Source: Candidatus Onthoplasma faecigallinarum
GTDB lineage: Bacteria; Bacillota; Clostridia; Christensenellales; UBA1242
Assembly (NCBI GenBank): GCA_018715225.1
Contig: DVMB01000071.1
Coordinates: 1-35,134 of the forward strand
Direction: 5' to 3'
Length of the DNA: 35,134 bases
The notes beneath the pieces were generated by a model. It had not been told where the DNA came from, ran no database searches, and saw only the letters and a list, made by a program, of their open reading frames with translations. Both the position numbers and the translations under genes were made by a program. Shown here piece after piece: positions 1-9,712 of this stretch (positions within the stretch are counted from its first letter, which is position 1; each line of letters starts with the position of its first letter).

Positions 1-1
1 T

Positions 2-1417
2 GGCATCATGGGCGGAATAGAGAGCGGAACATATCCTGACACAAAAAATGTATTGTTAGAAAGTGCCAATTTCTATTACGCCAACATTCGACGCAGTTCG
101 CACGCTCTCGGGCTAAGCAGTGATAGTAGCATACGTTACGCAAAAGGAGTGAATGTTGAAAATACCGATATTGGTTTGAAACGTGCTTTGAATATAATCA
201 CAAAATTAAAAGCGGGAAATATCTCAAACGTCATTGTCGATAAAAACAATGGTCTACCTAAACCTCGCACAATCAAAAGCAATATTGTGAGGATCAACGA
301 ACGTCTTGGTCTAAATATAGAGACTGATGTCATGGTAGATATATTGAATCGTTTGGATATAAAGACACATGTAGAGGGCGACAGCCTTGTGTCCACCCCA
401 CCAGCAAACAGGACTGACCTAGAGAGAGATTGCGATATATGCGAAGAAATAGGGCGAATCTACGGGCTAGATAAAATTTCTCAAGACGCTTCAACTTCCA
501 GCGACTTTTCTACCGTGGGCGAATTGACTGTTGAGCAGAAGAATATAAATAAGTTAAAAACTATGTCCGCCTATACTGGATACAATGAAATAATGACATG
601 GCAATTTGGTTCGCCAAAAACTATAACAAATGCAGGATTAGATCCAGACAAACATATAAAGATACTGAATCCTATCGGTCAAGATTATAGCGTGGTTCGT
701 ACTAGCCTAATTCCAGCCATGCTCAACACCATATCGTTTAACCTAAAACAAGGGAACAAAGATTTAAAACTATTTGAACTAGCACGAGTATTCATTGCTA
801 AACAATTACCTTTGACCGAACTACCTGATGAGCATAGTAATCTCTGCCTTAGTCTAACTGGAGATTATGATTTCTACAAATTGAAAAACGATTTGAACAA
901 AATCATGTCAAGTATTGGTGTTCATCTAGATTATAGACAAGCGAAAATTCCACAAATGCACCCAGGAATCTGTGCAGAAATATTGTTATACAATAGACCT
1001 GTAGGATATATTGGAGAAGTTCATCCAAATATTTTGAGCAACTTTGAGATATCTCAAAAAGTGTACATTGCGGAAATCAATCTGTCTAACGCAATAATTA
1101 GACTTAACGATAGACACACCGGCAACGCTCCAGAAAAATTACCTTATATCACTCGAGACCTTGCCTTTGTGCTAGACAAAGATGTCCCAGCAAACAAAAT
1201 CATAGAAGTTGCGTTAAAAGCAAACAGATCGAGTGTTGTCGCTTGTAAAATATTTGATGTCTACACATCAAAAAGCATTGGCGGAAACAAAAAGAGTGTG
1301 GCAATCACACTCTCAATAAAACAGGGTGAAAAACCTCTAAATGAAGCAGAGATCGCACCTATAGTTGATTCAGTTTTGCAGGCTGAAATCAAAAACTTTG
1401 ATGCAAAACTTAGATAG
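2..1417 (+). CDS. pheT: Phenylalanine--tRNA ligase beta subunit (5'-truncated)
   Basis: This is the C-terminal part of PheT, which pairs with PheS to charge tRNA-Phe in the cytoplasm. The frame is open from base 2 and begins inside the B3/4 domain with GIMGG, followed by VLLESANFYY and IRRSSHALGLSSD, the family signature around the editing pocket. The B5 domain follows (SNIVRINERLGL...), then the catalytic-like core, and the last ~95 residues form the ferredoxin-fold anticodon-binding domain (LPYITRDLAFVLD). The true start and pheS lie outside the window. It is convergent with the ger operon, with only 6 nt between the stop codons. The apparent ATG at position 8 is an internal methionine, not a start. 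The assignment is near certain. Confidence 0.96.
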   Translation, partial: GIMGGIESGTYPDTKNVLLESANFYYANIRRSSHALGLSSDSSIRYAKGVNVENTDIGLKRALNIITKLKAGNISNVIVDKNNGLPKPRTIKSNIVRINERLGLNIETDVMVDILNRLDIKTHVEGDSLVSTPPANRTDLERDCDICEEIGRIYGLDKISQDASTSSDFSTVGELTVEQKNINKLKTMSAYTGYNEIMTWQFGSPKTITNAGLDPDKHIKILNPIGQDYSVVRTSLIPAMLNTISFNLKQGNKDLKLFELARVFIAKQLPLTELPDEHSNLCLSLTGDYDFYKLKNDLNKIMSSIGVHLDYRQAKIPQMHPGICAEILLYNRPVGYIGEVHPNILSNFEISQKVYIAEINLSNAIIRLNDRHTGNAPEKLPYITRDLAFVLDKDVPANKIIEVALKANRSSVVACKIFDVYTSKSIGGNKKSVAITLSIKQGEKPLNEAEIAPIVDSVLQAEIKNFDAKLR

Positions 1418-1423
1418 ACCAAA

Positions 1424-2656
1424 TTAATTCTCACTTTTTACCTTGATGTCAATATTAAATTTGATGCCATCAAGGTAATTTTTTTCGCCCACTGTACTCA
1501 AATACTCTTCAAATTGCTTATTTTTTAGATTATAAAAATGTTTATAAATACTTAACAAATCTACATCATTTGAAACACAAAACGAGATTGCGTCCAACAT
1601 GTCGAGTTGCACCTTTTCTTTTATCTTTTCCACAACTGCATCAGTCAAAAAGTCTTGTTCCCTACCTAACAGATTTTTATTAATCTCGTCTTCTATGATC
1701 TCATCTATAAATACAGTTAATCCCACTTCTGCATTGTAAACTGGCACACCGTTTTCAAATTTCGGTTTTATTTTAGTATCCTTTTTCAATATATTTAAAA
1801 CAATCTTGGCGTCATTATAAATATGGTCAGTTACATTTTCTATGACGATGCTACCTTTCTGTGCATCGTTTATAAATAGATTTATTTTCTTGACCATATC
1901 TGGAGTAATGTCCATGTATTTTTTACCCTCTTTAAATACAGAAATTGTCCCATCGTTCACAAGAAATTTTTTATTTTCCTCTCCATCTCCTGTTGTAGTC
2001 ATGTTTGAATTTGAACCTGAATCAGTGTTCGCCACCTCTATTGAATTATAGTCCTCTTCTGTCTCCATTTTGATTTTGGGCATGATGCCTAGCGGAACTT
2101 TGTTGTAATAACCTATATAAAAGGTCTCTATATTGCTATCTTGAGAAAGAATATATCGCTTGTCAAAATTTATGATTTCATCTAAATTTAGGGACTTTTC
2201 TAAACTTAAGTTAGATATCGCTTGGGCAAACTCGACAATCTCTCCTGTAAAATTTATAAGAATTGCGTTTCGTCCAACCTTTTTTGCCCTCGTCATATAA
2301 TCGAGTGCTTGCATCACTCCCTCTTCACAAAGTTCGTCGCCCAGTGCCATGATTCCACATTGAGCAAAACCCATCTCTTTTCCTATCGCTAAAGATACGC
2401 TATCCACTGCCGAGCCCAGCGTATCCCCCTCGCCTGAAAACACCTGATAGTTGGCTTTTTTGTCTTGAGAAGGAGTTAGAACAGTTACTGCCACTTTGAT
2501 TTTATCCTCCACTTTGTCCACACACAACATTGTAACGATCGCATCAGTCTGGCTCATCGCCGGCTCGTTGACGGTAGGAAGGGTAAAAATCAAAACTATG
2601 ATAGACAACCACAACACCAATTTTCTAGGACTGAATAATGTTTTTAATTTTTTCAT
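1424..2656 (-). CDS. gerAC: Ger(x)C family spore germination protein (C subunit), lacking a lipobox cysteine
   Basis: 410 aa. This is the C component of a germinant receptor, normally a lipoprotein on the outer face of the spore inner membrane that works with the A and B subunits. An N-terminal hydrophobic segment (residues ~13-27) is followed by a region that aligns with the family start (DAIVTMLCVDK where relatives have ..aiv.alGiDk). The family layout of N domain, central segment and long C-terminal domain is kept at the usual ~380-410 aa. Oddity: relatives have an L-x-G-C lipobox just before this block, but here the corresponding stretch is LPTVNEPAMS with no cysteine, so lipidation seems lost. 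The start overlaps the gerB-family stop by 32 nt, with an AAGGAG ribosome site inside that gene. A serine/asparagine-rich insert lies near residues 200-225. Confidence 0.85.
   Translation of the reverse strand: MKKLKTLFSPRKLVLWLSIIVLIFTLPTVNEPAMSQTDAIVTMLCVDKVEDKIKVAVTVLTPSQDKKANYQVFSGEGDTLGSAVDSVSLAIGKEMGFAQCGIMALGDELCEEGVMQALDYMTRAKKVGRNAILINFTGEIVEFAQAISNLSLEKSLNLDEIINFDKRYILSQDSNIETFYIGYYNKVPLGIMPKIKMETEEDYNSIEVANTDSGSNSNMTTTGDGEENKKFLVNDGTISVFKEGKKYMDITPDMVKKINLFINDAQKGSIVIENVTDHIYNDAKIVLNILKKDTKIKPKFENGVPVYNAEVGLTVFIDEIIEDEINKNLLGREQDFLTDAVVEKIKEKVQLDMLDAISFCVSNDVDLLSIYKHFYNLKNKQFEEYLSTVGEKNYLDGIKFNIDIKVKSEN
1439..1485 (+). terminator. Rho-independent terminator for pheT, inside the gerC-family coding region
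   Basis: Inverted repeat TACCTTGATG (1439-1448) and CATCAAGGTA (1468-1477) with a 19-nt loop, followed by ATTTTTTT on the + strand. It starts 22 nt after the pheT stop and lies entirely within the last codons of the convergent gene. No matching T-run exists on the other strand, so it serves pheT. The large loop lowers confidence a little. Confidence 0.6.
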
Positions 2657-3752
2657 CTGTCTTCTCTCCTTGTTTAATATTCTTCCTTCTATTCTTTACC
2701 GCATAACCAATCAACAACAAGAAAGGTACAATATATTGTGAAACTAACGTGATGATTGAAGCAAAATGGGTAAAGAAAACTTTTTCTAGTCCTATTGTAT
2801 TTTCTCCAATCAAACTCCAAAGGAACAAATAAATCAACACTATCAATATCGATAAGGTATTTCCTTTTATATTAAATAACATTTTTAGACCTTGGACAAT
2901 ACAATAACAATACAACGCCAACTGAACTGCCTGTGCCACTATCCACAATGACACCACCAGCCAAGACAGTTCATTGATGCTAGATTGCCCACTCGTAAAT
3001 TGGCTTATATCGCTGATGCAATAATTATGTGTAGGGCTGGTTACCTCAAAAAGTCCATAAAAAACAAAATACAAAAATTGCACCAAAAGGATAGCAAAAA
3101 TTATATATTTGACCATTTGACTTTTCTTTTCCTTAGAAAAATCAACCTTCCCAAACAGCATCAACAAAAAGGTAGCCGAACCGAACCAACTCAAATGCAC
3201 ATAAGCACTTTCAAATAACGGTAAAACTCCATCATGGAACATAGGTAAATACGACAGAATGTCGACCCCTGCAATCGCCTTAAGCCCAATATAGATGACC
3301 CCCACAACTATTGCCCAGCATATCATTTCGCTGACACGAGCGATGTTCCTTATCCCTTTGTATACCATGAATCCTACCAATATAATCAATGGCAGGACAA
3401 AAACTACCCAGTTGAATTCTGTATACAGATTTTCCACGACAAAAAATTCTAGACCCTTTGAGATGTTTGCCGATACGAGTGCATATTTGATAATCAGTAC
3501 GATCAATATGATTTTGCTCAAAACTGGACCTAGACATTCACGCATAAATTCGTATAGATTTTTTTGCCCACTTTTTTTCATGAGGTCAAGTATCAAAAAG
3601 ACATATAGTCCATCTACTATCATCAAGACCAAAGCCACTAAATAACTCATGTTCCCGCTAATAACATACATCAAACTTGGCAGAGCCAAAAATTTTAAAG
3701 CAATGAAGCTCATGAAAACCATAATGGAGAGTTGTCTATAATTAATCTTCAT
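2625..3752 (-). CDS. gerAB: GerAB/ArcD/ProY family germinant-receptor permease (B subunit)
   Basis: 375 aa, about ten hydrophobic segments, the size and pattern of the endospore germination permease family (amino-acid/polyamine/organocation superfamily). The B subunit sits in the spore inner membrane and is the likely germinant-binding component. The N-terminus (INYRQLSIMVFMSFIALKFLALPSLM) is typical, although the first helix usually carries more glycines. A charged tail ends the protein. The start overlaps the end of the upstream A-subunit gene by 11 nt, with AGGAG about 8 nt before the ATG, so translation is probably coupled. The family is recognised from topology, short motifs and gene order; the germinant cannot be deduced. 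Confidence 0.9.
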   Translation of the reverse strand: MKINYRQLSIMVFMSFIALKFLALPSLMYVISGNMSYLVALVLMIVDGLYVFLILDLMKKSGQKNLYEFMRECLGPVLSKIILIVLIIKYALVSANISKGLEFFVVENLYTEFNWVVFVLPLIILVGFMVYKGIRNIARVSEMICWAIVVGVIYIGLKAIAGVDILSYLPMFHDGVLPLFESAYVHLSWFGSATFLLMLFGKVDFSKEKKSQMVKYIIFAILLVQFLYFVFYGLFEVTSPTHNYCISDISQFTSGQSSINELSWLVVSLWIVAQAVQLALYCYCIVQGLKMLFNIKGNTLSILIVLIYLFLWSLIGENTIGLEKVFFTHFASIITLVSQYIVPFLLLIGYAVKNRRKNIKQGEKTDEKIKNIIQS

Positions 3753-5196
3753 CTTCGCCTCTCCTGATTGAATGTTTTCGATTGTTGGCTATTGATTTTG
3801 GCCTAAGTTTCATCTCCTTTATCGTCTTTCGCATAAAGGTATCCTTTTGGTCCTCTGGAATATATGGTGCGGTCGGTGCTAGATACGCACTTTTGTAACT
3901 GTCAAAACTGGACAAGTACGATACAACAAACACGCAGAACAAAAGCACTCCATATAGCCCTAAACATGCCCCAATTATGACCGCACACAATCTCAAAATG
4001 CTGAATTGAGCAGCCTGACCTGGAATGATATAGAACGCTATGCCCGACAGCGCCACGATCATAACGGCGGGAGGGCTGACTAGCCCCGCATTGACTGCTG
4101 TCTCGCCTAGGATCAATGCCCCCACAATAGACATAGCCATGCCAAAATATTGTGGCATACGTAAATTCGCTTCATACAATATTTCAAACAGCAAGATTAC
4201 AAACAAGATTTCCACAAACGGAGAAAATGGTATGCCTTGCGTCGTATTCATGATTGTAATCAAAAATTCTGTTGGCAAGATCTTGTAATGATATTTTTCT
4301 AGAGCGATATATAACCCCGGTAATAGTACCGCTAGAATGACGCCCACAAATCGCAGCACTCTAACAAATGCCACTCTAATAGGTTGGCTATAATAATCAT
4401 CGCTATTTTGCAGTTCTTCCAGCAACGTAAATGGCAGGGTCAGTACAATAGGACTCCCGTCCACCATGATACCTACTCGTCCTTCCAGCATTTTGCCCAC
4501 CAAAATATCTGGTTTTTCCACATCGCCAATCTGTTTGAACAAAGAATGAGTGTTTCTCTGTAGATACGAAACTAAATAATGGCTATCTATTATGCCATCT
4601 ATTTTTATTTTCTCTAGTCTCTTGGTAATGTCTTTTACCACACTTTTATCAGCAAGAGAATCAAAATAGACTATAGCGATTTGTGTCTTCGTGAGTTTGC
4701 CTATCTCCATCATTTTGACAACGAAATCTGCTGACTTTACCCTCCTACGTATTAGTGCCAAATTGTATTTTATGCTTTCGTTGAAACCTTCTCGAGGTCC
4801 TTTTATTACCACACTTGTAGGAGGTTCTTCCACCGAACGTACTGTAATTTTTTCTAGATCGCACCCCAGTATTAAATCTGCTCCGTCTACTAACAACAAA
4901 GTGTTGCCTGCAAGCATCTTGTCTATGGCGGTTTGCAGATCAGCACACTCAGTTACTTCTTGGTTTGCCAACACTTTTTCTTTCAATGTAGTAAGGGCAT
5001 CTTGCCCTTTTTCAAACGGATAACTGAGCATTGGAGATAGTATCGTGTTGTTCAGCAACAGATTGTCTGTGATTGGAGCAAAATAACAAATTGATACCTG
5101 CGTGCCAAAAAACTGCATGGTTCGTGTCTTTAAATCACTACTTTCATGCAGTTTTGTCTTTATCTCATTTAGTGTTTTTACTGCATCGACTTTCAT
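3742..5196 (-). CDS. gerAA: GerA family spore germination protein (A subunit)
   Basis: 484 aa, the normal length. The N-terminal ~240 residues form the soluble cytosolic domain (FFGTQVSICYF, then GPREGFNESIKYNLALIRRR, a hallmark of the family, and EGRVGIMVDGSPIVLTLPF). Five or so membrane segments follow (residues ~270-430), including NTTQGIPFSPFVEILF and GETAVNAGLVSPP, both highly conserved in GerA proteins. A basic and acidic tail ends the protein. It is the first gene of the A-B-C operon and begins 34 nt downstream of the lipoprotein gene stop. No Shine-Dalgarno is visible before the ATG, although gerB and gerC have good ones; a forespore-type promoter may place the transcript start at the ATG. 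Confidence 0.95.
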   Translation of the reverse strand: MKVDAVKTLNEIKTKLHESSDLKTRTMQFFGTQVSICYFAPITDNLLLNNTILSPMLSYPFEKGQDALTTLKEKVLANQEVTECADLQTAIDKMLAGNTLLLVDGADLILGCDLEKITVRSVEEPPTSVVIKGPREGFNESIKYNLALIRRRVKSADFVVKMMEIGKLTKTQIAIVYFDSLADKSVVKDITKRLEKIKIDGIIDSHYLVSYLQRNTHSLFKQIGDVEKPDILVGKMLEGRVGIMVDGSPIVLTLPFTLLEELQNSDDYYSQPIRVAFVRVLRFVGVILAVLLPGLYIALEKYHYKILPTEFLITIMNTTQGIPFSPFVEILFVILLFEILYEANLRMPQYFGMAMSIVGALILGETAVNAGLVSPPAVMIVALSGIAFYIIPGQAAQFSILRLCAVIIGACLGLYGVLLFCVFVVSYLSSFDSYKSAYLAPTAPYIPEDQKDTFMRKTIKEMKLRPKSIANNRKHSIRRGEDED

Positions 5197-5202
5197 TAAG
5201 TG

Positions 5203-5231
5203 TAGTTTAACTAATCGTCGAAAATTTATAC
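5203..5231 (-). promoter_or_regulatory. Candidate forespore (sigma-G/F-like) promoter of the ger operon
   Basis: Reading leftwards, GTATA (5231-5227), a 17-nt spacer and TAAACTA (5209-5203), resembling the sigma-G pattern GYATR-N17/18-CATACTA (5 of 7 in the -10). Only 6 nt separate it from the gerA ATG, which has no ribosome-binding site. The match is weak on its own; the position between two genes and the expected regulon support it. Confidence 0.3.
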
Positions 5232-8200
5232 TAACTAAATTCTAATGTGAATATATATGTGGTCATTTCATTCACTGTATCGTACAGGTTGATGACGTCG
5301 ACATTCACATTCTCATAAATTGAATTGCTGTAGTAAGAATTTATGTCGGCAACAATCGTTTCAATCGTAGAGTTAGAAGGTAGAGAGGTATTCCCCATCA
5401 TAGCACTTCTGCTGACCCTAAATTCGAAACTGCTCCTATTTGATTCGTTCACCAACAATTGATTGTATTTAGCATACAGAACTGCGTTCATGACGTATGC
5501 TTGTAATTGACTATAGCCTTGGGTTCGGTCGTATATTTGATATGTAACCTGACCATTTTCAATATATTCTTTCATATAAGTGAAGTCATCTATATCGCTT
5601 CCTGCTCCGCTGATAGTAGCGTTGATTTCATCTACTGTCATGCCAAAGGTTGCGTTTGCATAATAATCATATGTCGTGTTGCTGACTGGAAGATTGACCA
5701 AATTGCTCTCTAATAAATTTAGATGTTCGCTTAAGAAACTGTCTGTAACTAAGAAATACAAGTGCGAGGACATACCATAGCAATCTCTAAAATTATAAGG
5801 AACATAATAGTTGTCCGAATAAGTCAAATCTAATGAATACCATATTCGTGCATTGTTGTTGTCGGTAACGTCTAGATAGACTTTGTTCCAACTGTGATCT
5901 ATGCTGACATTATCGCCATTCAAGACGTAGGTATATGTCCCGTTGACTTTCCTCGTCTCTATTCCCTCTATTGCACATAGTAGAGTGAAGGCTTTTGAAT
6001 ATGCTTCTGCTGTCGCATTCCTGTTGCCGAGATAAAATTCGCCGTCATGTCCGCCCACTGCACTATTGTTCAAATCATAGAAAATACCTTCTATATAAAA
6101 TTCTTTCCTTAATCCATAATCAGCGACCGTTCCTTCCACTATTGATCCACCAGAAGTGGTCCTGTTCGCATAGTAGTTCAAATTGTATGCATATTCCAAC
6201 CAATCGAATATCGCAGTAACTTTTTCTAAATCTGTCATATTGTTGTTGATAATCGCAACCAAGACAGATTTTGCGTTGGCATACACCTGCTCTGCCACTG
6301 CACTATCCCCAACAAATCTTGGTTTTCTGCCGTATTGTACCGCCATCAATAATTGTTCGGTAGTGGTTACGTCCATCTCAGGTAGAGAATCTATCGCAAA
6401 ACTTGTAGTCGTGTTTCTCCTAGAGTAGATGTCCAAATACTGATAGTCATTGCCGTAATCGGTAGCCAGTTGAATATATGTGTTTGGAGTATCCACCTTT
6501 GGCTCATCTAATAGATTTTCATAATATATTTTGAACATTTGACTATTTGTATCGTGTGATACATTGATCTCGCTCAATACATTTAATTCTGGATATAGTT
6601 CAAGAAGTTTTTCACATAGATAACTAAAAATCGTACTTTCACTGGATGATTCAAGATGACCCAACCAAACATCATCGCCCGCAAAATTATATAATACTGA
6701 ATCGGTCGCTTCTTGAGCCAAACGCTCTAACGCCTCTACCACACTCTCTCCTTCATTTAGACGCAGATACATGCTGAGCATGTGTTCATCATCTACTCCA
6801 AATAGATAATGATACCACAACAAGTTCATTAAGTCGTTCACATCGTCAATGGCAAAATCATAATAACTTCCATACATATACACCGAATATCTCTCAAAAT
6901 CATGTTGAATGGTGTATGTGTAGTAGATAGACCAGTCATCACTGAATGGACTAGAGGTATATTCCATAGCGTTGTTCCCGGTAGAATTTACCATTGATTT
7001 TATGGATACTAAATAGTTTCCTTCTACCGTAATACTATCGTTGATGTTGTACATATCCGTGTCATACGCATGATATTCATCTATTTCGCCATTAGGATCA
7101 GTAACTCTAATGATATAATAATCAGCATGGTCGTCCCCCGTCCATGTAACCAAGAATTCGTCTGCAGAATTATTGGCATATCGTATATCTGTCGGGGTGT
7201 TTAATGTCGTCAATTTATTTAGTACTGCATATGTGCTTGATTCGTCCGAATCTCCATAATAACTATTTTTAGGAGCCAGAGCCGTAACATAAATATAATA
7301 TTCTCCCGCCTGACGAACATATTCTGTAATATCGGTCGATTGTATAACCTCGAACGGATTTTGTAGCCCTAAATCGTATAGATAATCTGTATAAGTGCCA
7401 TCATTGATCTTGACAATTCGCACTCTGTATGAAGCCGCATTGTCCTGCATGTCAAAAGACAACGTATAGATACCATCATTCTCTGCAACTCGTATGTTGG
7501 TCACCTGATTCAACTGCATTGTTAGGACAAATTCGTATGTGGCGTAACTGCTTGGCTTGACGCTTTCGCTATCGCTTGGCAAGGCTCTAACCATAATCGT
7601 ATAACTATTGGCAGATGATACGTAATTCGTGATGTCTACTTCATATAAATTTAAGCCAAAAGTAGCAGGGACATTGATTGTATTGAAGTTTACCATCACT
7701 TCGTATCTTGAGGCAAATTCTACCCCATAAAAACATAGATAATAATATGTCCTTCCATTTATTACCCTTCGAACGACTGGAGCGGGCTCATTGCTATCAT
7801 TTCTCAAAAATTCTGGAGTCGACAACACTCTTTGATGAGAGACTACCAACGAGCCTAGACTCGTCAACGCACTATTTGTGTACCCGCTATAAGGTGCTGC
7901 CACCGCCTGAATCTGCACATAATAATCTCTATATTCGCCCTCTTTTATGATGTACTGAGATAAGTCAATCACAGTGGAGGTAAACAATCTATTGATCCTC
8001 ACCGCTTCGGTATTGTCTCTCCCCATCAAGTATACATAATAGCCAATCGCATTATTAACTCCAGTAAAGGTCAACACATATGGTTCGCTATCTTGGAACC
8101 CTTGTCCGCTACCGATTATTGGAGTAGCCAACTGTATGGTATAACTCAATTCTGCTCTCACAGTCTTGATTGCAAAGTCAGCAGATATTATATGTATAGT

Positions 8201-9682
8201 GATATGTTCTATTACGCCATCGTATGCCAACAAATCTATATAGTTAGTTTGTAGCATGACGATATTGTTGTCCAATTCCACAATATATGTAGCACCTGGC
8301 ACTTCCGTCCATTGAACACCATTATTTGATAGAGAAATCTCTATATCTTCATCTATCGTTGAAGAAGTTTTATTCACAAAATTACTAAAAGGACTTGATA
8401 TATATGCCCCTTGTCCTACCGCTTGAACAAACACTACATTATAATCGTCTGGAAGAGTAAAAGTGCTGATATTTTTGTCCAAGGTGTATTTATCAACAAG
8501 ACTATTATTTTCTGTAAATATGTAGAGATTAAATCCACTTGTATTGCTGAGATTTTCTCCCACCCAACTCGCAATATATCTTTGACTCAATTCATCAAAA
8601 TTTACTTCCAAAACAGGAGCCTCTAGTCTAGTTGTGTTTGAATAATATGTAGCAGTTGTAAAATTCGAATCTATATAATATTTTTCTTGTTCATTAGTCG
8701 TAACATAATTTGCCTGTACTCTAAACTCATACTGCTTTAGTTGCGTCAAGTCAAGAGTCGCTCCATTGATCACAACATCTCTAAAGAATACATTAAGATT
8801 GATGTCCACCATATTGTCCGTCATGCTAAGAGATGGCTCGACAGAGTTTAATTCAATGGTCTTGACATACTCGCCTGAGCGAATGGTAATGGCATTGGCG
8901 TTTGGATCTAGCACAGTTATAAGGTGCAATAACTCCTCTCCTCCCACGCTCGTCACGCTATAAATTGATGGCGATGTAGGGGTATCTAGTGGTACTTCAT
9001 TGAAATATACTGTCTTGCTGGTATATCCGCTGTCTGTATAACGGCTGTCATAACTCACTGCATTGACATAAAATTTATAATATCCCGCCCCTGTCAACAA
9101 TGAAGAAAAATCAAATCTATTTGTACTAAACTGATATGATGATATTTCTGTAGAATTCGCTACACTTTCAGCATCGTCTAGGGCAAGGTCGTCATACGGA
9201 GTAACCACTTTTACTAGATAAAAACTAGCATTTTCTACCGCCTCCCAAGTGAGAACTGTACCATTTATCTGCACATTGTTAGGTTTAGACATCTGTATGG
9301 TATGAGTATACGAAATTGTATTTGTATAATCACTTGACCTTTTGCTCTCTCCTCTAGCCTGTACTCGTATACTATAACTTTCTCCCAAAACAAAAATCTT
9401 TGACGCATCGTATTGCAGGTAATTTATACCATTGTATGTATATAGATCAACGAAATTGCTCTCTAGCGGAAAGACATTTAATTCCACATCGTTAATCGCT
9501 ATTGTATAATAATCTTCGCTCTCATCCTCATTTGAACTGCGTTCAAAAGTGATGAGTCCGCCCGTCTCTACAGTCAAATTGTTTGGAGTCTCAAGAGTCT
9601 GCCTGTTGAAATTGGAACACCCCGTAATCAAAAAAGGCAACACCAAACATATAGATAAAACTAAAATTTTAAATTTTTTCAT
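5231..9682 (-). CDS. Large Fn3-like repeat lipoprotein with a C-terminal transglutaminase-like domain
   Basis: 1483 aa. A lipoprotein signal peptide ends in LITGC, with the lipidated cysteine at residue 22, so the protein is anchored outside the membrane. Residues ~30-930 contain about nine divergent fibronectin-III-like units, each opening with L-x-x-P (LETP, MSKP, LDTP, LEAP, LATP, LSTP, LNTP) and containing W/F-x-x-V-x-x-A-x-x-Y motifs. Residues ~1150-1300 look like a transglutaminase-like domain: TDLEKVTAIFDWL, then NATAEAYSKAFTLL, DHSWNKV and WYSLDLTY. His1263 and Asp1285 of the usual triad are present, but the Cys position is Ala1225, so peptide cross-linking or cleavage by the classical mechanism is unlikely. 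It may be a surface scaffold or binding protein. The start has GGGG upstream. Substrate and partners are unknown. Confidence 0.85.
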   Translation of the reverse strand: MKKFKILVLSICLVLPFLITGCSNFNRQTLETPNNLTVETGGLITFERSSNEDESEDYYTIAINDVELNVFPLESNFVDLYTYNGINYLQYDASKIFVLGESYSIRVQARGESKRSSDYTNTISYTHTIQMSKPNNVQINGTVLTWEAVENASFYLVKVVTPYDDLALDDAESVANSTEISSYQFSTNRFDFSSLLTGAGYYKFYVNAVSYDSRYTDSGYTSKTVYFNEVPLDTPTSPSIYSVTSVGGEELLHLITVLDPNANAITIRSGEYVKTIELNSVEPSLSMTDNMVDINLNVFFRDVVINGATLDLTQLKQYEFRVQANYVTTNEQEKYYIDSNFTTATYYSNTTRLEAPVLEVNFDELSQRYIASWVGENLSNTSGFNLYIFTENNSLVDKYTLDKNISTFTLPDDYNVVFVQAVGQGAYISSPFSNFVNKTSSTIDEDIEISLSNNGVQWTEVPGATYIVELDNNIVMLQTNYIDLLAYDGVIEHITIHIISADFAIKTVRAELSYTIQLATPIIGSGQGFQDSEPYVLTFTGVNNAIGYYVYLMGRDNTEAVRINRLFTSTVIDLSQYIIKEGEYRDYYVQIQAVAAPYSGYTNSALTSLGSLVVSHQRVLSTPEFLRNDSNEPAPVVRRVINGRTYYYLCFYGVEFASRYEVMVNFNTINVPATFGLNLYEVDITNYVSSANSYTIMVRALPSDSESVKPSSYATYEFVLTMQLNQVTNIRVAENDGIYTLSFDMQDNAASYRVRIVKINDGTYTDYLYDLGLQNPFEVIQSTDITEYVRQAGEYYIYVTALAPKNSYYGDSDESSTYAVLNKLTTLNTPTDIRYANNSADEFLVTWTGDDHADYYIIRVTDPNGEIDEYHAYDTDMYNINDSITVEGNYLVSIKSMVNSTGNNAMEYTSSPFSDDWSIYYTYTIQHDFERYSVYMYGSYYDFAIDDVNDLMNLLWYHYLFGVDDEHMLSMYLRLNEGESVVEALERLAQEATDSVLYNFAGDDVWLGHLESSSESTIFSYLCEKLLELYPELNVLSEINVSHDTNSQMFKIYYENLLDEPKVDTPNTYIQLATDYGNDYQYLDIYSRRNTTTSFAIDSLPEMDVTTTEQLLMAVQYGRKPRFVGDSAVAEQVYANAKSVLVAIINNNMTDLEKVTAIFDWLEYAYNLNYYANRTTSGGSIVEGTVADYGLRKEFYIEGIFYDLNNSAVGGHDGEFYLGNRNATAEAYSKAFTLLCAIEGIETRKVNGTYTYVLNGDNVSIDHSWNKVYLDVTDNNNARIWYSLDLTYSDNYYVPYNFRDCYGMSSHLYFLVTDSFLSEHLNLLESNLVNLPVSNTTYDYYANATFGMTVDEINATISGAGSDIDDFTYMKEYIENGQVTYQIYDRTQGYSQLQAYVMNAVLYAKYNQLLVNESNRSSFEFRVSRSAMMGNTSLPSNSTIETIVADINSYYSNSIYENVNVDVINLYDTVNEMTTYIFTLEFS

Positions 9683-9690
9683 ATTACCCC

Positions 9691-9712
9691 TAATAATCTA
9701 TTTAGATTATTA
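9691..9712. promoter_or_regulatory. Perfect inverted repeat (operator candidate) at the lipoprotein promoter
   Basis: Arms TAATAATCTA (9691-9700) and TAGATTATTA (9703-9712) with a 2-nt centre. The repeat covers the -10 element and the likely transcription start of the lipoprotein gene. A 10-bp perfect arm is compatible with a dimeric repressor site; it could also fold as a weak hairpin in the short leader. Confidence 0.5.
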
